From Epiperipatus broadwayi (lineage: Eukaryota; Onychophora; Udeonychophora; Euonychophora; Peripatidae), in assembly GCA_028023455.1 (NCBI GenBank), contig JAQFVV010012416.1, forward strand, positions 9,181,967-9,245,966: a DNA stretch of 64,000 nt. The letters are read 5' to 3'. Both the position numbers and the translations under genes were made by a program. The notes under the pieces are model-generated. The model was not told the origin of the DNA. It was given only the letters and a program-made list of their open reading frames with translations, and ran no database searches. Shown here one piece after another: positions 35,681 through 49,371 of the stretch (position 1 is the stretch's first letter; each line of letters starts with the position of its first letter).

Positions 35681-38506
35681 CTAAAACAAAGGAGACTATA
35701 GCATTATAATCATGATAACAATAACAATGTAAAACTACTAAAATCAATCTCCCTCATGAGAAATATTTATTACACAGCTCACAAATCATATTTGGTCTTC
35801 TATTAGAGATATTGTTAAGATATCATTAAATAAATAAATATAATGAAATAATAAAACTTGAAGTCATTATAAAGTAACGTAAACTATAATTATAAAAGGA
35901 CATAAGCCCAACAGGTAAGTGCAATATATTATAAGGCTATTCTTTACTATATATTTGTGGTAAAATTCTTGCAGTTCACTGATAAAACATGGTGTTGCTT
36001 ACAAGAAATAGAAAAGCAGTTCTTACTTATAAACAGTGAAACTAACATACCACTAACACAACTTTATTCAGCAACAAATGTTCAACTATAATTACTTGCT
36101 GCATTTTTGTTTCTTTTGTATTTTATCATTTCTTTTTTTTTTTGAGATTATAATAATTTTGTTTTTACATAACTGGAATCTTCTAACTTCACTCTCTGAA
36201 TAAAAAATAACATGGCTGAAAATCATTTTTTTAAAATGTGTCTATAAACATCTAATGTGAAAACTTTCTGATAAATTTTGAAAAAGTGATTAGAGACTAT
36301 TTAGTCTCAGATTTACATAGCAGAAAAGAGCACTGAGCTGTTAATTTGGCTTTCTACAAAGTTTTTAATATAGTAAATTCGAGAATTATAAAATTAAACG
36401 AAGGATTAAAGACACACTAGAATTGTATTAACTGGATATAAAAACAAACATAATGTTATATTATGAATGAAAACATTTAAGAACCTTCCTTCCTCCTTTA
36501 GATCATTACGATTTAAAATGTTATCTAATGACCAAAAACAGAACTGAGATCTAAGACAATATAAGACTCACAGGATTGGTTTCAGGGAAATCATAAACCT
36601 AAATCAGAATAGGTTTGAACCCTATATAGATATTAAGCAGGCTTCACTTGCTTTATGTCAAACTGTAAAAGTTGCAACATATACAATTATAAAATGTGAT
36701 GCTAGTTACCAAACACAAATATGATTTTATTCTGAATAGATAAAAATTATAAAGCAAATGAAATGTGCTTTATATGAATAAAGATTCAAACTTGCTCTGA
36801 TTTCTGATTAGTGATATTGGGGCTTGGTATGATGATGAAGAGAATTCTCCTGAAATTAGTTATATGAGCCTTGTTTACCACAGTTCACAATTTAGTTACT
36901 ACATAATGTCTTACATCCTAAATAAATAATGATATAAAAGAGGAAATTTAAATGATCTGATTTACAATATTATAAGAGATAGCACTGTGATGTATTAATT
37001 ATATAACTGGTTACACATTGTGGTATACAATAGTTAATATTCAAAACAGCACTTCACAAAAAATTAATGCACCTTGTATCACAACAACTAGTGAAACTGT
37101 ACACTATATCTACAATTTGAAATTTAAATCTGGGCCCGGAAAAATTAAAATTTTTTTTCAAGTTATATGCATACTTAATATTTTTTTTTTTCCAAATGGC
37201 CAGAACAGCCTTCCAAATTAATCATTTAATCATTGGTCAGTGAATGTATTTAGTGGCTCTTTTTTTTATCATTATTTAAAAACATCTAGCTATTTGTAGA
37301 TGGAAAATAAAGTAAAGAATTGAATTCTTAAATTTATGGTACTGATATAGCATGCATAGTATATTTGATTTTCCTTTCAGTTTCTGCTTTTATCCATTGG
37401 GTGAAGCTATTGAAGTCATACTGGGAAAACTATTCTATACATTGAACATTTTTTGGAAACTGATTCTCATAAAAGTACATAAATACTAAAGTAAAAATTA
37501 ATTATAATTTACAAATTTTTTACACATTTTCTTATTAATTATAAATTACATATTTCTTGTTTCTTTTTTTTTAATTTTCTTATTTGTCTTTCAAAACAGA
37601 CAAAAAATAAGGTCAACTGAATAAATATCAAATCTTATGAAATATATTAGTAATGGATAAATCAATTGTAAATTAAATTTTTTTATATACATAATTTTCA
37701 TTTTTTTACTTAATCAAAACATGAAGTGGGTTAGTAACAAAAAATTAAAATAAAAGGGCAAAATTAAATTTTTTTGTTGTTATTTTGATTTCTAGTGGTT
37801 AATAGAGTGAACATCTTAAAGAAAGGCTAAAAAAAAAAGGCTCCAGTTCACAGCTGTTTTATTGCCAAAAGAACATATGTGATCCAGATGAGACTGTAAT
37901 AGTTCAGGATATATCTCTCACCTTCAGAATTTGGCTTCAACCTAAAAACATTCAATTATCTGGATGTTTACTTCAGTCACCAGACCAACATAAAGCATGG
38001 TCGAACGATTAATTATTGTTACATGAAAATATTTTATTTTTCAATTGTTCAATTTTTCAATAAAAAATATTTTATTATCATACAAATACAAATATATTTA
38101 TTTTTATATTATATAGTGCAAAAAAAATTTAATGTTATAGGAAAATATTTTATTTCTCAATTATGAAAAAGATAAAATATTCCAATTTATGCATCTATTT
38201 ATATTTTTAGATTACATAATAAAAAAATTTTTTTAATGTTATATAAGTGCATTATAAAAATCTGTCTTACACTAATTATGTCTTTAAATACACATCAATG
38301 TAAAGTGTGCTTAATCTTCAATTATTGATTAGTTTGCCCAGTATAACTTCGGTGGCTCCACACAATGGGTGAAAACATAAATGAAAGAAAAAAATCAAAT
38401 ATAGTATGCATACTATATTGGTACCAAATTTTCACCATCCAACAACTGGCTATCCTAACTGCTAAAAATGTTCTATAGTAGGATACTTTTAAGTCCGTTT
38501 ACTTTT

Positions 38507-39763
38507 TTGGTACTTATGTAGTATGCTTGCCAGAAGCTTGCCATCTGTTTTTACTTTAAATAATCAATTTTCAGGGCATCCAACACATGGTATAAACAAT
38601 ATGGCTGACACTAACTTATTGTATTTAATATTTACTTTTTGTTTTATTTATTAAAATGATAAAGAAACACCAAAGTCCAAAGAGTGGTAATTAAAAGTTT
38701 TTTAAAAGGAAATGCAATAATAAAAAAAAAGAAACTTGATTAAGCAAACTATAAAAAACAAGGTTATTCATGTCAATAGACAGACATCACTTTTCAGGTG
38801 AGCACTATCCCGTAATCTTGAAAATATTCTACTGCATCTTGTTCTATTAATGGAAGATTCCAAATTTTAATCATGCTTCCAAAAATGATAAAGCAAAAAT
38901 GGAATGTTATAAAAATCACGATAATTTTAGCCATATATTAATTGTTCTTCACATGCTAAGGGTTCTCCATGTTTAACATTTGAATGTTATGCTGTGAATG
39001 TGATTCATTAAAAAATGTATTCAATTTTTTTACAATTAACATTCAATTTAAAATACATAGGCATTTTCTTTTAAATAATCCATTTTCAGTCTGGAAGTAT
39101 TTGTTTATATTTTTTTTCTCAAAATTATTTTTTCGAACATGTGTCGCTCGTTAACTTTAAAAAAACATTAATAAATGTATTGTAAATTGAATGTTAATTT
39201 TAAAAAATTTAAATACATTTTTAAATAAATTCCACTCACAACATAACGTTCAAATGTCAACACATGGTAAACCCATAACACATGGTTAACAATTGATTCA
39301 TGGTTAAAATTATCATGATTTTTTAAATAATCATTAACTGAAAATATCATTATTTTTTTAACATTTTCTTCTTTTGCTTTATCAGTTTTGGAAGTATGAT
39401 TAAAATTTGGAATCTTCCATCAACAGAATAAGATGCAATGGAACATTTTAAAATTACAGGATAGTGCCTATCTGAAAAGTGATGCCTGTCCACTGATATG
39501 AATAACCTCATTTGTTATAGTTTGCTTAATCATATTTTATTTATATTTTTTTTACAGCATTTAAAAACTTTTTAATGCTAACTCTTTGGACTTTTGTGTT
39601 TCTTTATCACTTTAATAACTTAAAAAACAAGTAAATATTGAATACAATAACTTAAGAGTCACCCCTATTGTTTATACCAGGTATTGGAAGCCCTTGAAAA
39701 CGGATTATTTAAAATTAAAATGGTTGGCAAGCTTCTGGCAGGTATACTATAGAAGTACCATTC
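38507..39763. mobile_element. Giant foldback: 1.26-kb inverted repeat with arms of about 600 bp
   Basis: The left arm starts GGTACTTATGTAGTATGCTT and the right arm, read on the minus strand, starts GGTACTTCTATAGTATACCT. Matching blocks continue in the same order for about 550-600 bp on each side: CCAGAAGCTTGCCA, GGTATAAACAATA, GATAAAGAAACAC, AAAGTCCAAAGAG, GATTAAGCAAACTATAA, GGAAGATTCCAAATTTTAAT. By eye the arms differ at perhaps one site in six, so it is old. The spacer is about 100 bp, near 39070-39170. No ORF of note is present; the small minus frame at 39168-39350 is a by-product. A sequence with AGTATGCATACTATATTGGTACC lies just outside at about 38404. Confidence 0.85.
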
Positions 39764-41144
39764 CTTTGATCTTAAAAATATTTATCAATTGGTGTGATAA
39801 GAAATTGAAAGGAAAGTAAAACAAATATATATGCATGCAAGCAAGACAAAATATATATATATGTGTGTGTCTACAGGAGATCATTAAAAATGACTAAACA
39901 TCTCATACTTTTTTAAAATAAAGAAATTGTTTCTTCATTCCAAAAATATTCTTTATTGTTTTGCATTTATTCTAAATAGTATCATAATATTAAAAACTGT
40001 TTTATGATTTGCTAAAATTAATTTTTTTGGTCTTAAGATGATTTTAATAATTTACAAAGAATGTTTAAATATAAAAATGGATTTTACTTTTTTTTCATTA
40101 ATACTAGTTATCACTATATGTATGAGTATATGTTTTATAATTACTATATGTTGTAAAATCCGATGCAGAAGTTATTCCAAGAATATCAGAACTGATGCTT
40201 CTTTGCTTATTTGTAAGCCACGTTTTTCAGGCATATTAGTTAGCTGTTTTCTCCCCCCCCCCCTCTCTCTCTCTCTTTATCATTCATTAACTTTGAGAAC
40301 AATTATGAATAAAAGTTTAAAAATTTTAGAATAACTTGACTATACTAATTTTAACTAGAAGATGATCTCTTTTCTTGGTGGAGCATTTCTAAGCAAATTT
40401 CTTTTGTTATTATTATTTTGCTTAATTTCAAAAGAAGGCCACTTCAAAAGTTAACTCTGAGTAATTTGTTACAAAAAAAAAAAAAAGTGTCTCTAAGGTA
40501 ATTCCCACCACAATTCACAGTAAACACCATTTTGAAATGTAAATGTATATTAGTAAAATGAAAATTAAAACTAAATTTTTGAACATTGTATTTAAAGACT
40601 ATATAATGGAAATATGTAGGCACATTTTATTAATAATTTAAATTTTAGATATATTTTAAAGAATTATTTGATAGAAGAAAATTGCTTACATGATAGTATA
40701 TTATGTAATTAGTCTAAATACTTTTATAAAATTATGTATATATATAACAATTAATGTATAATAATATATAATAATAAAAAAGAGACAAGGGAAGAAATAG
40801 GTATTATAAATGATATGAAGGAGAAGAGCAATATTATCCAAGGATAATAGTTATAAGTAAATTAAATTATTATTATTATAAAAATGACCAATGGGTAAAA
40901 ATGCTACAATGAGATCATAAAATAAAACATCTTGAAAGTATTCTTGAATGGAAGGAAAACTAGTTTGGTAATTTAAATATAATAAATTTTTAAAAATTGA
41001 TTGACTTTTGTCAGTTTTTATTCAAAGGATTTAAAATTATAATTTATACTTCATTTGTGAATAAGGGTGGTTTCTATCTCGAGAATATTGTTGATAAAAG
41101 GTATTAATAAAGCTACTGGATATTAAACAGACCAATTCATAAAT

Positions 41145-41413
41145 CCCCCCCCCCCCAATAATTTCAATAAAAATAAGACATTTAATGTGATTAATTTTTG
41201 ATGTTTAATTAAAGAAATTTAAAAACTTGTGGTTTTAAAGATTACATTGCTAATGTGACAGATAACCTTTAGTTTGAACCCAAAAGTCTTTCAAATGAGA
41301 AAGCTGATTTCAAAGAAACAAAAATAGAATCTTATCAAATACATCTATAAATGTCTTGATAAATGTGTTAACTATTTTATAAATTATTTTAGCTATAAAT
41401 CCCCCCCCCCCCC
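41145..41413. repeat. Two poly-C tracts (12 and 13 nt)
   Basis: C12 at 41145-41156 and C13 at 41401-41413, both preceded by TAAAT. Similar C or G runs of 10-13 occur at 29064, 31176, 40253 and 52809, which is striking in such AT-rich DNA. Confidence 0.9.
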
Positions 41414-43179
41414 GTGATAAAAAAAAGTTTAGTATGATAATTTGAGCATAGATGCAAATATTTTAAAAGTCAATAATTTATCTATTAAGAATGTTAAATT
41501 GACAATAAATAAATAAATAAATAAAAAATAAAGGGTCTATTTTGGTTTCATCTTTAAAGTTGTTAGAATAGTTTAAAAATAAAATAAAATAAAAACTTCC
41601 CAATTAATTTAACATAGTATTTCTATTTATCAGCAATTGCTCCACCAAACATATGTGAGTCCACAGGAAGCCTAATCAAGCTTTAAACCCCAATATAACA
41701 GCAATGTTGATACTAGTGGAGGGCTAAGAGTTCAAAAGCTATCATAGTGACAATATAATGATGGAGATAAATTCCGGGACTTAAAAATGGACAGTTCAAA
41801 GTAAATTTTTCCCAATTGTACTGTCATGAGTGTGAGCTTGGAAGTGGACTGTGAATAAATTATAATCGCTGTGGTGTGAAATTTGTTAAACCGTACTCAG
41901 ATTTAAAATATGTAAACACATTTTGCATCAATAAAGATTTTGTTAAAAGTATTTATCAACATTATCCAAAATATTTAAAGACTGTTCTTATATTTTTGTC
42001 AAAATGATCTAAGAGAAATACGTAGTTCTATACACAGTTGTATTTAAAAAAAAAGATCAGTTCGATCTAATCTCAGATTGCTCAAACAATTGTTCAAAAA
42101 GATTTTTAAAAATCTAAATATCAATGTGGAATTAAAATGTCCAGATAAATTAAGTATCTCTAGTAATCACAATGTAATGGATTAAATCACATATATTCTC
42201 TGGTCATTTGTGAGATGTCTACCAAACTTGTTACAAAAGATATTGCTGATCATCCTCATTTCTACAATTATCTTCTTTATGCAGATGATAGTAAAAACTT
42301 TATTTATATGCTTTTAGCAATGTTTCTGTTTATTGAAGTTTTATGTAAAAAAAAAAAAAAAAACATTATGTGATCTATTTTATTAATAATTCCTGACTAT
42401 AATTTTAGAAATCATAAGTGCATATTTTGGAAATATTTTTGCCCAAAGTTAGAAATTATTTTTTAAAAAAACTGGATATATCAAACACATTAATGAAATC
42501 TGATTTTAAAATGTACAAATAATAGAATATAACTTAAGATATGGACATCATTTATTTTATTTTTTCATACATCGAAATATATACTATATAAATTCTTCTA
42601 ACAAGAGCCATGTATATATATATATACTTCAAATTTATAAAATGATTATTTAATATTTAAATACCAGTATAGTATATATACTTAATCTAGATGTAATTAA
42701 AGAGGATTTGAATCATGACTTTGTACAAATTAAAAAAATTTATAATGAAAATATACAATATATATTAAAAATGTGGATCCATCACAATTAAAATTATTAA
42801 CTACCTAATTATATAAAGATACTTTAGAAAATATATGATTGAGCAATTCTAATAAATTAAATCTTTTTCTTTAAATTATTAGAGTACAAGCTACAAAAAT
42901 TAATAATAATATAAATATTTCTCACACATTCTGAAAATCTATTCAATTTTGTTGTCTTTAAACCCAATTACCAATCTGTCATAAGACAATATTTCCCTTT
43001 ATCTAATTAGCACTATTTACAGTAATCATTACCGCATTGTATAAATGATTTACATCATCCACACCCAAGAAAATTTTTAAAATTCATTTCTTCAATAAGT
43101 TGAAATATTTTGTATTTGAACACACAAACAAAACAAAAAAAATACACAAGAAATTGATATCTTGGGGCAGAATGTTAAC

Positions 43180-43274
43180 AACTAGAGGTCAGCGACAGCT
43201 GCTTTACAAGCAGTTGTCCCGGGTTAGCAGTTTCGCTTCGGGCTGATGCTATGACACATGAGAAAAAAAAAAAA
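43180..43274 (+). repeat. tRNA-derived SINE-like copy
   Basis: This copy has the same anticodon-like arm CTGCTTTACAAGCAG as the 25.7-kb copy, then CCCGGGTTAGCAG, a damaged B box (TTTCGCTTCGG), GCTATGACACATGAG and an A12 tail. A remnant of the A box (CTAGAGGTCAGC) is kept at the 5' end. Confidence 0.7.
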
Positions 43275-46206
43275 CTAAATAAAAAGAATCATTAACGAAT
43301 TCAATAATCCCTAGATGGCTAAGAACTGTGGAACAGTATGCTCTAATTCAACTATCTACTACCAAAAAAAAATTTAAAAGATCATCATTCTACACAGTCT
43401 TCTTTTCAAAAAATAGTTCATAACTTTCACTATATATAAATCAAGTTTTAAAAAGAAGTTTGGTGTATTTATTTATATATATAATAAAAAAATTCTTAAA
43501 CAAAAATTTGCAGACAAAACAAAATTTTATTTTAGTCCATATTTAAACTGCTTGATGGCAAAATCTACATGCTTAATTAATTTTAATATCACTTTAATAT
43601 GTATTTTTTGGTTTTTGTCATTATTAGTTTCCATCATCTTATTATTTGGAAAAAGTATAAGCATATATTTCTTATATATAATTGCTTAAGTACAGTGTTT
43701 TTTCATATAACAATATTAAAAAATTGAGAAAGACATTTGTGTAGTTTTATATTTAAATTTCTAATTGATAAAATTTGTTGGGGAGAAGGTAGAAAAAATC
43801 AGTTAAATTAAGCAAAAAAAAAAAAAATTGCCTTCAGCATTTTTTAAAACTTTTAAATAATATATATTATAGGAATTTAGATTGGGTTTTTTTTTTTTAA
43901 AAAAAAAGTTAATTCAGTCGTGCTATAAATAGAAGATTAAAAAAAAATTTTAACGAAAATTTTCACAAATACAATTCTTATATATATATATGTGTATTTT
44001 AAATGTTTTTACAATCCTACATGGGATTGTAAATAAACAAAGAGTGAACTATTATCCACTAAAGACAATATCCACTAGACTAGACAGTCGTGGAAGAAAA
44101 TATAATAAATATTGGAACTCCTAACTTATCAAGTATATATAGTAATTTAAACATTGGAACTCCGCTGTTAATATAAGTGTGCATTACAACATTATTAGCG
44201 GTCACGTGCAAATTATTATGATCATTCTAAATCCAAAAAAATTGGGAGAGAAAAAGGACAATCCAATCTGAGAATGATAAATAAAGCCATATTCACAATG
44301 GCTCTTTAGTTTGCCTAATGGCATTTTGTGATACAGTCTATTAACCGATTCTATAACATTTTTTTCCTGAAAGAATTAAATATCATTCCCTAATTGAAGA
44401 TCTTCAATATATTCTATTTTCGTCATATTCTCCAATAAAAGCAATTATCACACACCACTTTAGAGTATTTTTGAGATATTCTTCATAATATAAATAAGGC
44501 CTGCCTCCTCTATAAATACCCCACTCGTGTTAATCATAAAATATTTTTTTTAGAAAATATGAGATACTCTTCCTTCATTTTACACATCAATCCAATGAAA
44601 AAATGCCCTTAACAATTGTAAATCCAATATTATCACATCCAACAAAGTGAAGAATACTCTGATAAGTCTATCATATTTTAAAAATATTATGGAGCATCCA
44701 TAATGAAACTTATGTTGCATAAATAAAATGTCCATGTCTTACTTCCATACAATAAAATATTTATCTACAGTAATATGAATCTTTAATTAAATATTCTACT
44801 TTGTAATTCAGTAAATACAGCAACTGCACACTATAATAAACATATAATAAAATAATTAAAGCATTTAACAAATATCTATAGCCAATCAAGTCTTTTAGAT
44901 TTGCAGCATGCTTCTCTAAAACTTGTTAGATATCTTGAACTATTGCTTAGTATAAAATTTCCCAGATCAATCTTTCTCATTATATGTGCATTTGAGAACA
45001 ATCCCATCTCCACTCCACTCACCATTTACCATGTGAGATAGAGACTTGCAATATCTGCACAATCCCACAGAAATGAATAACCAGACCTTTTTATTTATTA
45101 TTACTCTTTGGCCCAATAAGCAGAACAGAGTACTTTATTTTTTATAAAGATTTCCTTTGTATAGTTTATGAGAAAATATTTCTCAATACACTTAAAGCTG
45201 ATAGTAGGAAAGGTTTTTGGTATCACAATCACCACTTCCAAATTGGGTTGCTGATGCAATACACATTTTTATAATTTTTCGATAATAATGTTTACAGTTT
45301 TTCTTACTGCATCAATTTAATTGCTGTACTTCATTTCAAAATCAAATACAATTGTGAGTTTCATCCAAATGAGTACAGGAAAACAACTAATATGCAAATT
45401 ATTACAATAAATGTGTCAAAATCAAAGTATAAGAATTTATGACATATAGATTTAATTTTGTTAATGTATATACAACATATATTTACAATATATAATACTT
45501 TCGCCTGATACTGTTGCCATGTATAGTGTCTAATTGCCATGCAAGCTATTAAAGCAAGGGACTTCAAGTGCCTTTCTAAGTTTTCCTAATACTTCCAGCT
45601 ATATCCTGGAAGCTTGCATTATATCTAAGTACAGTGAACACTTCCAGCTGCACTGCGACAACTTGCTTCATGGCCGATTTAATATCTAGCAGCTTCCAGT
45701 TCAACGTAACCTCGCTCGCCTCACTGCTTTAACAATATAGTGAAAAATGTATGGACTGCCATTCAACTCTGACAATTATTTGTTGTTGTCTGACTTTACT
45801 TACCAATAAATTGCATATAATGACAGCAATCAAATTCACTGAGCATGATTACCTATTGTCCTGCTTCTACCCTTGAATATATCTTATCCACTCATATATC
45901 CATTGGTCTGTAGTGATGAATATTCAATTCAAGCAAGGTAAAATATAATTTAGACAAGTCCATTAGTTGAAGGTAAGTTAACTATTTCACAAAAATTAGT
46001 GCACTGCTGCTCATGCTTTTGAATTAAAATTCCTTTGTTTTATTTTAAAATTGCAGGAAAACCAAATGGGCTACACATGTACCAATACCATCATTCTTTG
46101 CAGTTTGATTTCCTTTTTTAAATGATATGATGCATGTTAAAATCAGACAAAAATTCATTTATTATTATTTTTAAGTATTAAGTCCATTTAATTTTTTTCT
46201 ACTCAA

Positions 46207-46212
46207 TTTATT
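46207..46212 (-). promoter_or_regulatory. AATAAA polyadenylation signal candidate
   Basis: A consensus AATAAA on the minus strand lies about 50 bp beyond the TAA stop of the possible terminal exon. Such hexamers are frequent by chance in this base composition. Confidence 0.2.
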
Positions 46213-46262
46213 AGATTGTACAGAGACAACAAAGACCTAAATGTTTTAAAGGCAAAATATAA

Positions 46263-46316
46263 TTAGAAAATGGATTCAACACGCTTCAAAGATTTTGCAA
46301 TTTCAAGGCCTTCATC
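46263..46316 (-). CDS. Possible alternative terminal exon inside the largest MADD intron
   Basis: A pyrimidine-rich stretch ending in ttttcag is followed by 17 codons (DEGLEIAKSLKRVESIF) and a TAA stop. A consensus AATAAA polyadenylation signal (minus strand, at 46212-46207) lies about 50 bp past the stop. The acceptor is phase 0, so splicing from the 52-kb MADD exon would give ...TSAEQ-DEGLEI... and a truncated product. The peptide does not belong to known MADD and I do not recognise it. It could equally be the last exon of a nested gene, an old retrocopy, or chance. This is inference from three signals in the right order, with no direct evidence of transcription. Confidence 0.2.
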   Translation of the reverse strand, partial: DEGLEIAKSLKRVESIF

Positions 46317-46654
46317 CTGAAAATAAATGTAAAGCTGTATATTATATATAAATATTCAATTTTAGATCTTTTTATTATTTGATAAATGTCTAAATTATTA
46401 ATGTGTTTGTCTGATGTGTCTGTGTAATATATAAATTGTACATGTATTCAAATATAATAAAAGTAGTGATGCATCTTATATACAATGTAATTTTGGGGCT
46501 CTGATCCAAGTTTGAGGCAATCTTAGTTTATTGACATAATGACTCTCAAAACATTTAATAATTTATTAGCATGTCTGTATTTGTATTAATGTGTTTGTAC
46601 TAGCACGTCTGTTTGTATAACAAGTAATAATTTTAACTGTATCTATAAAATTAG

Positions 46655-47160
46655 GCTACTATAGAGCAGTGCACTGTAAAATTTAAAGTTGATTATCAGA
46701 TGCACAGAAAGGTTGCAGTTGATGAAGCAATCACAAAATTTACTAGACATAATGCTGTGTTACAATATAAACTCTTAAAACCAATAAAGAGAAGTTTCAA
46801 TGGTGGGTGTGTGGTTATAGTCACAATGATTACGTATACCATATGGAATTGTATGCAGGTAAAGAATCAAATCCAGATTCTTGCCTATGCCTTGGTACTC
46901 ATGGGAGACTCATTTTATCATTGATAAATACAGTGGCCTTCAATTTCTAGTTTCGGACAGACACGAAGCCAAAAATTGTTGTGATTACAAATGCATACCT
47001 ACCTTCTGGAAATGATTTATTTTATATCTTTTATTAGGATTTTTTTTTTTCTTATAAATGCCTTGAGATTCTTTAACTTCTGGGATACAAGAAATACGAC
47101 ACATTCGTATGGTTCTTTTTTTTTGTAAATTCTGAAGCTATGGGTTATCTCAGGAAAGAA
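46655..47160 (+). pseudogene. piggyBac-like DDE transposase relic
   Basis: The open frame starting at 46700 reads HRKVAVDEAITKF, then LQYKLLKPIKRSF. This is the piggyBac core, where the family pattern is ..IDE.M..FKGR....QY...KPIK.G.K; the VDE aspartate is the first catalytic residue. A frameshift follows, after which another frame gives YSHNDYVYHMELYAGKE (family: ..GY...F.VYTGK) and later NDLFYIFY*DFFFS*KCLEIL, standing for the DNF.TS..L segment, with stops. The order is right over about 480 bp. No ORF ends, TTAA target sites or terminal repeats were identified. It is an old fragment, transcribed opposite to MADD if at all. Confidence 0.8.
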
Positions 47161-49371
47161 GTATTATATATGGTTTGAATGAGAATTTTGTAATGAATAC
47201 AAAGAAATTATCAATGAAAATGTAATTTTAAAATTAATTAACAATAAATTAAATATTATGAACAAACAATAAAGAAATATTTTTTTCGGATATTGAAATT
47301 TCTTTTTTCCCCCCTTAGTTTTACTATTTTCTATCAATATATAGCATTTTGCTCTAATGTTATTAAAACTGAAGTTATTGTGAAAATTGAACTCAAATCA
47401 ATTTTTTAAAAATTCAATAAGGCACTTTACATTGCAAAACAGTTAAGTCATAACAATATATATATATAGTACAACAGATAATTTTATATACATACATAAA
47501 TGAAATAACACTTCAGAGCCCATACACATATAGAAATAATAATGTAGACCAAGACAACCTTTGCCATAATTTAGTTCAACTTTCAGTCCTTTGATATCAT
47601 AAAGTTACGAGATCATGGGTTCATCTTATTCTTCTTGGTTTTATATAAATTTTCACTAGCCTTCTGATGTGGAATCTTTCATTTTTCTTCTTGCAACCTG
47701 GCTATTCTTGGAGTCCATGCATAATTAACTGTTTGCCTACTTTAGCTCTTTACCAGTTTTCTGGTATTTAGATTATGTTATTATTATAGTAACAATTAAT
47801 TCTCTCTTTTAATATATATATATATATAATCTATTTTTGCATTTTATTTAACTTTAATCTTTTAGATTGCATCTTGGATTAAGTCATTTTTATTAATACA
47901 ACTATTATTTCCATATACATAATTTTAATTTCCATAATTAGTAAACCTTTATATATCAATACATTTGCATATTATAATATATTTAATTTATTACTACATA
48001 GAGACTTCTCATAGTTAATTTGTATATATTGAGACAGTTATGCCTCATGGCATTAACATAGTAGTGTGTGTGCACATATATATAAAGTTGAATGGAAAAT
48101 TAGAAATAAACACAAACAAAACTTTTTGAAGATGATTATTATTTTACATTGGAATACAATAGTTAATGGTTAAATAATAATTTTGATACTTAAAATTATT
48201 ATAAATTATTTTAAATCAAACATTTAGAAAATCTATTTAATGTTTATTCTGATTTTGAAATCTGAAACAATCTTGTTTTTATGTTACAATAGATATTCAG
48301 TAATTATAAAATTCCCCTATCTATCATTAATTAAGATTTTTTTTTAATTAAAGCTTGTGATAACCTACAATTTGATGTTGTTTAAAGGATTAAGAATAGT
48401 TTTAGATAAAAATTTCGTTTTAATTAAGGTGAATTGAAAAGAATCATTAACTTTTTTGATTAAGATAAAGAAAGAATTTACTTAATTATTGTTTACAAAT
48501 TCTAGTAAGACACTATAAAAAGGTGGATTTGAAAAAATCATTTGATATAGCATTATTATTATAAAGTTATAACTGAATACGAAGTGAGCTGCAACTAAAG
48601 TCACAATGATAGTTTGAGTTCACAAGGGAAGTGGTGGTCCTACTTTTTTGTTGTTCATAGCCCATATGTGTACTAGATAGCCTGCCTGGCAGAAGTCTAT
48701 CAAATTATAGACTGAATGAAGCTGAGTGAATGTCAACAGTTACATGATTTATATCTTTCCTGAAGATGTTAATAAGCCAGTCTACTGTTTTACAATAGGC
48801 CAGCGTACTGAAAAATTCCAGTACTAGCCAGAAAACTGAAAGATTAATGCGCAATGACTTTAAACATATGCTGATTAATTTATATGCAAAGAAGCACAAA
48901 TGTATGATTATTGTTGGACATATATATAAAGTGCATACAGCTGGTGAATAAAAAATAATTTATTGAAATTACATTATTTTAAATACTTAACTTTGCAATT
49001 AAAAATTTCTAATTTACAAGTTTTAAAAGTAAATAATTTTTTCTTAAATTATACATCTAAAAACAGAGAATTGATTCTAGTTTTTATTTTATTATTGTAA
49101 ATGAAGAAACAAAGAGCCAAACGGTTTTTAAAAATAACTTTCCAAACTGGATCTAATGATGTTTTTTTAAAAAAAGAAAAACTTTTATTTACAATTAAAA
49201 ATAATGGACTAATAATCTTGATTTATTTAAATTTCATATTATTATTTTTTAATACATATGCACACATAGGTGTACATTTTATATATAATTTCAACATCGA
49301 GTTAATTTTCTTATAAAAATATAACTGAAATACAGGCTTATTATATACCTGTATCAATATATGCAATATAT

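Noticed and set aside
25744-43274. tRNA genes at 25.7 and 43.2 kb (loop TTTACAA would suit valine)
   Set aside because: The 5' acceptor strand and D arm are missing or damaged and the T arm has extra bases; A tails point to SINE-like retroposed copies.
47455-47830. (TA)n tracts considered as promoter TATA boxes
   Set aside because: Simple repeats of this kind are everywhere in the window and no transcription start context is visible.
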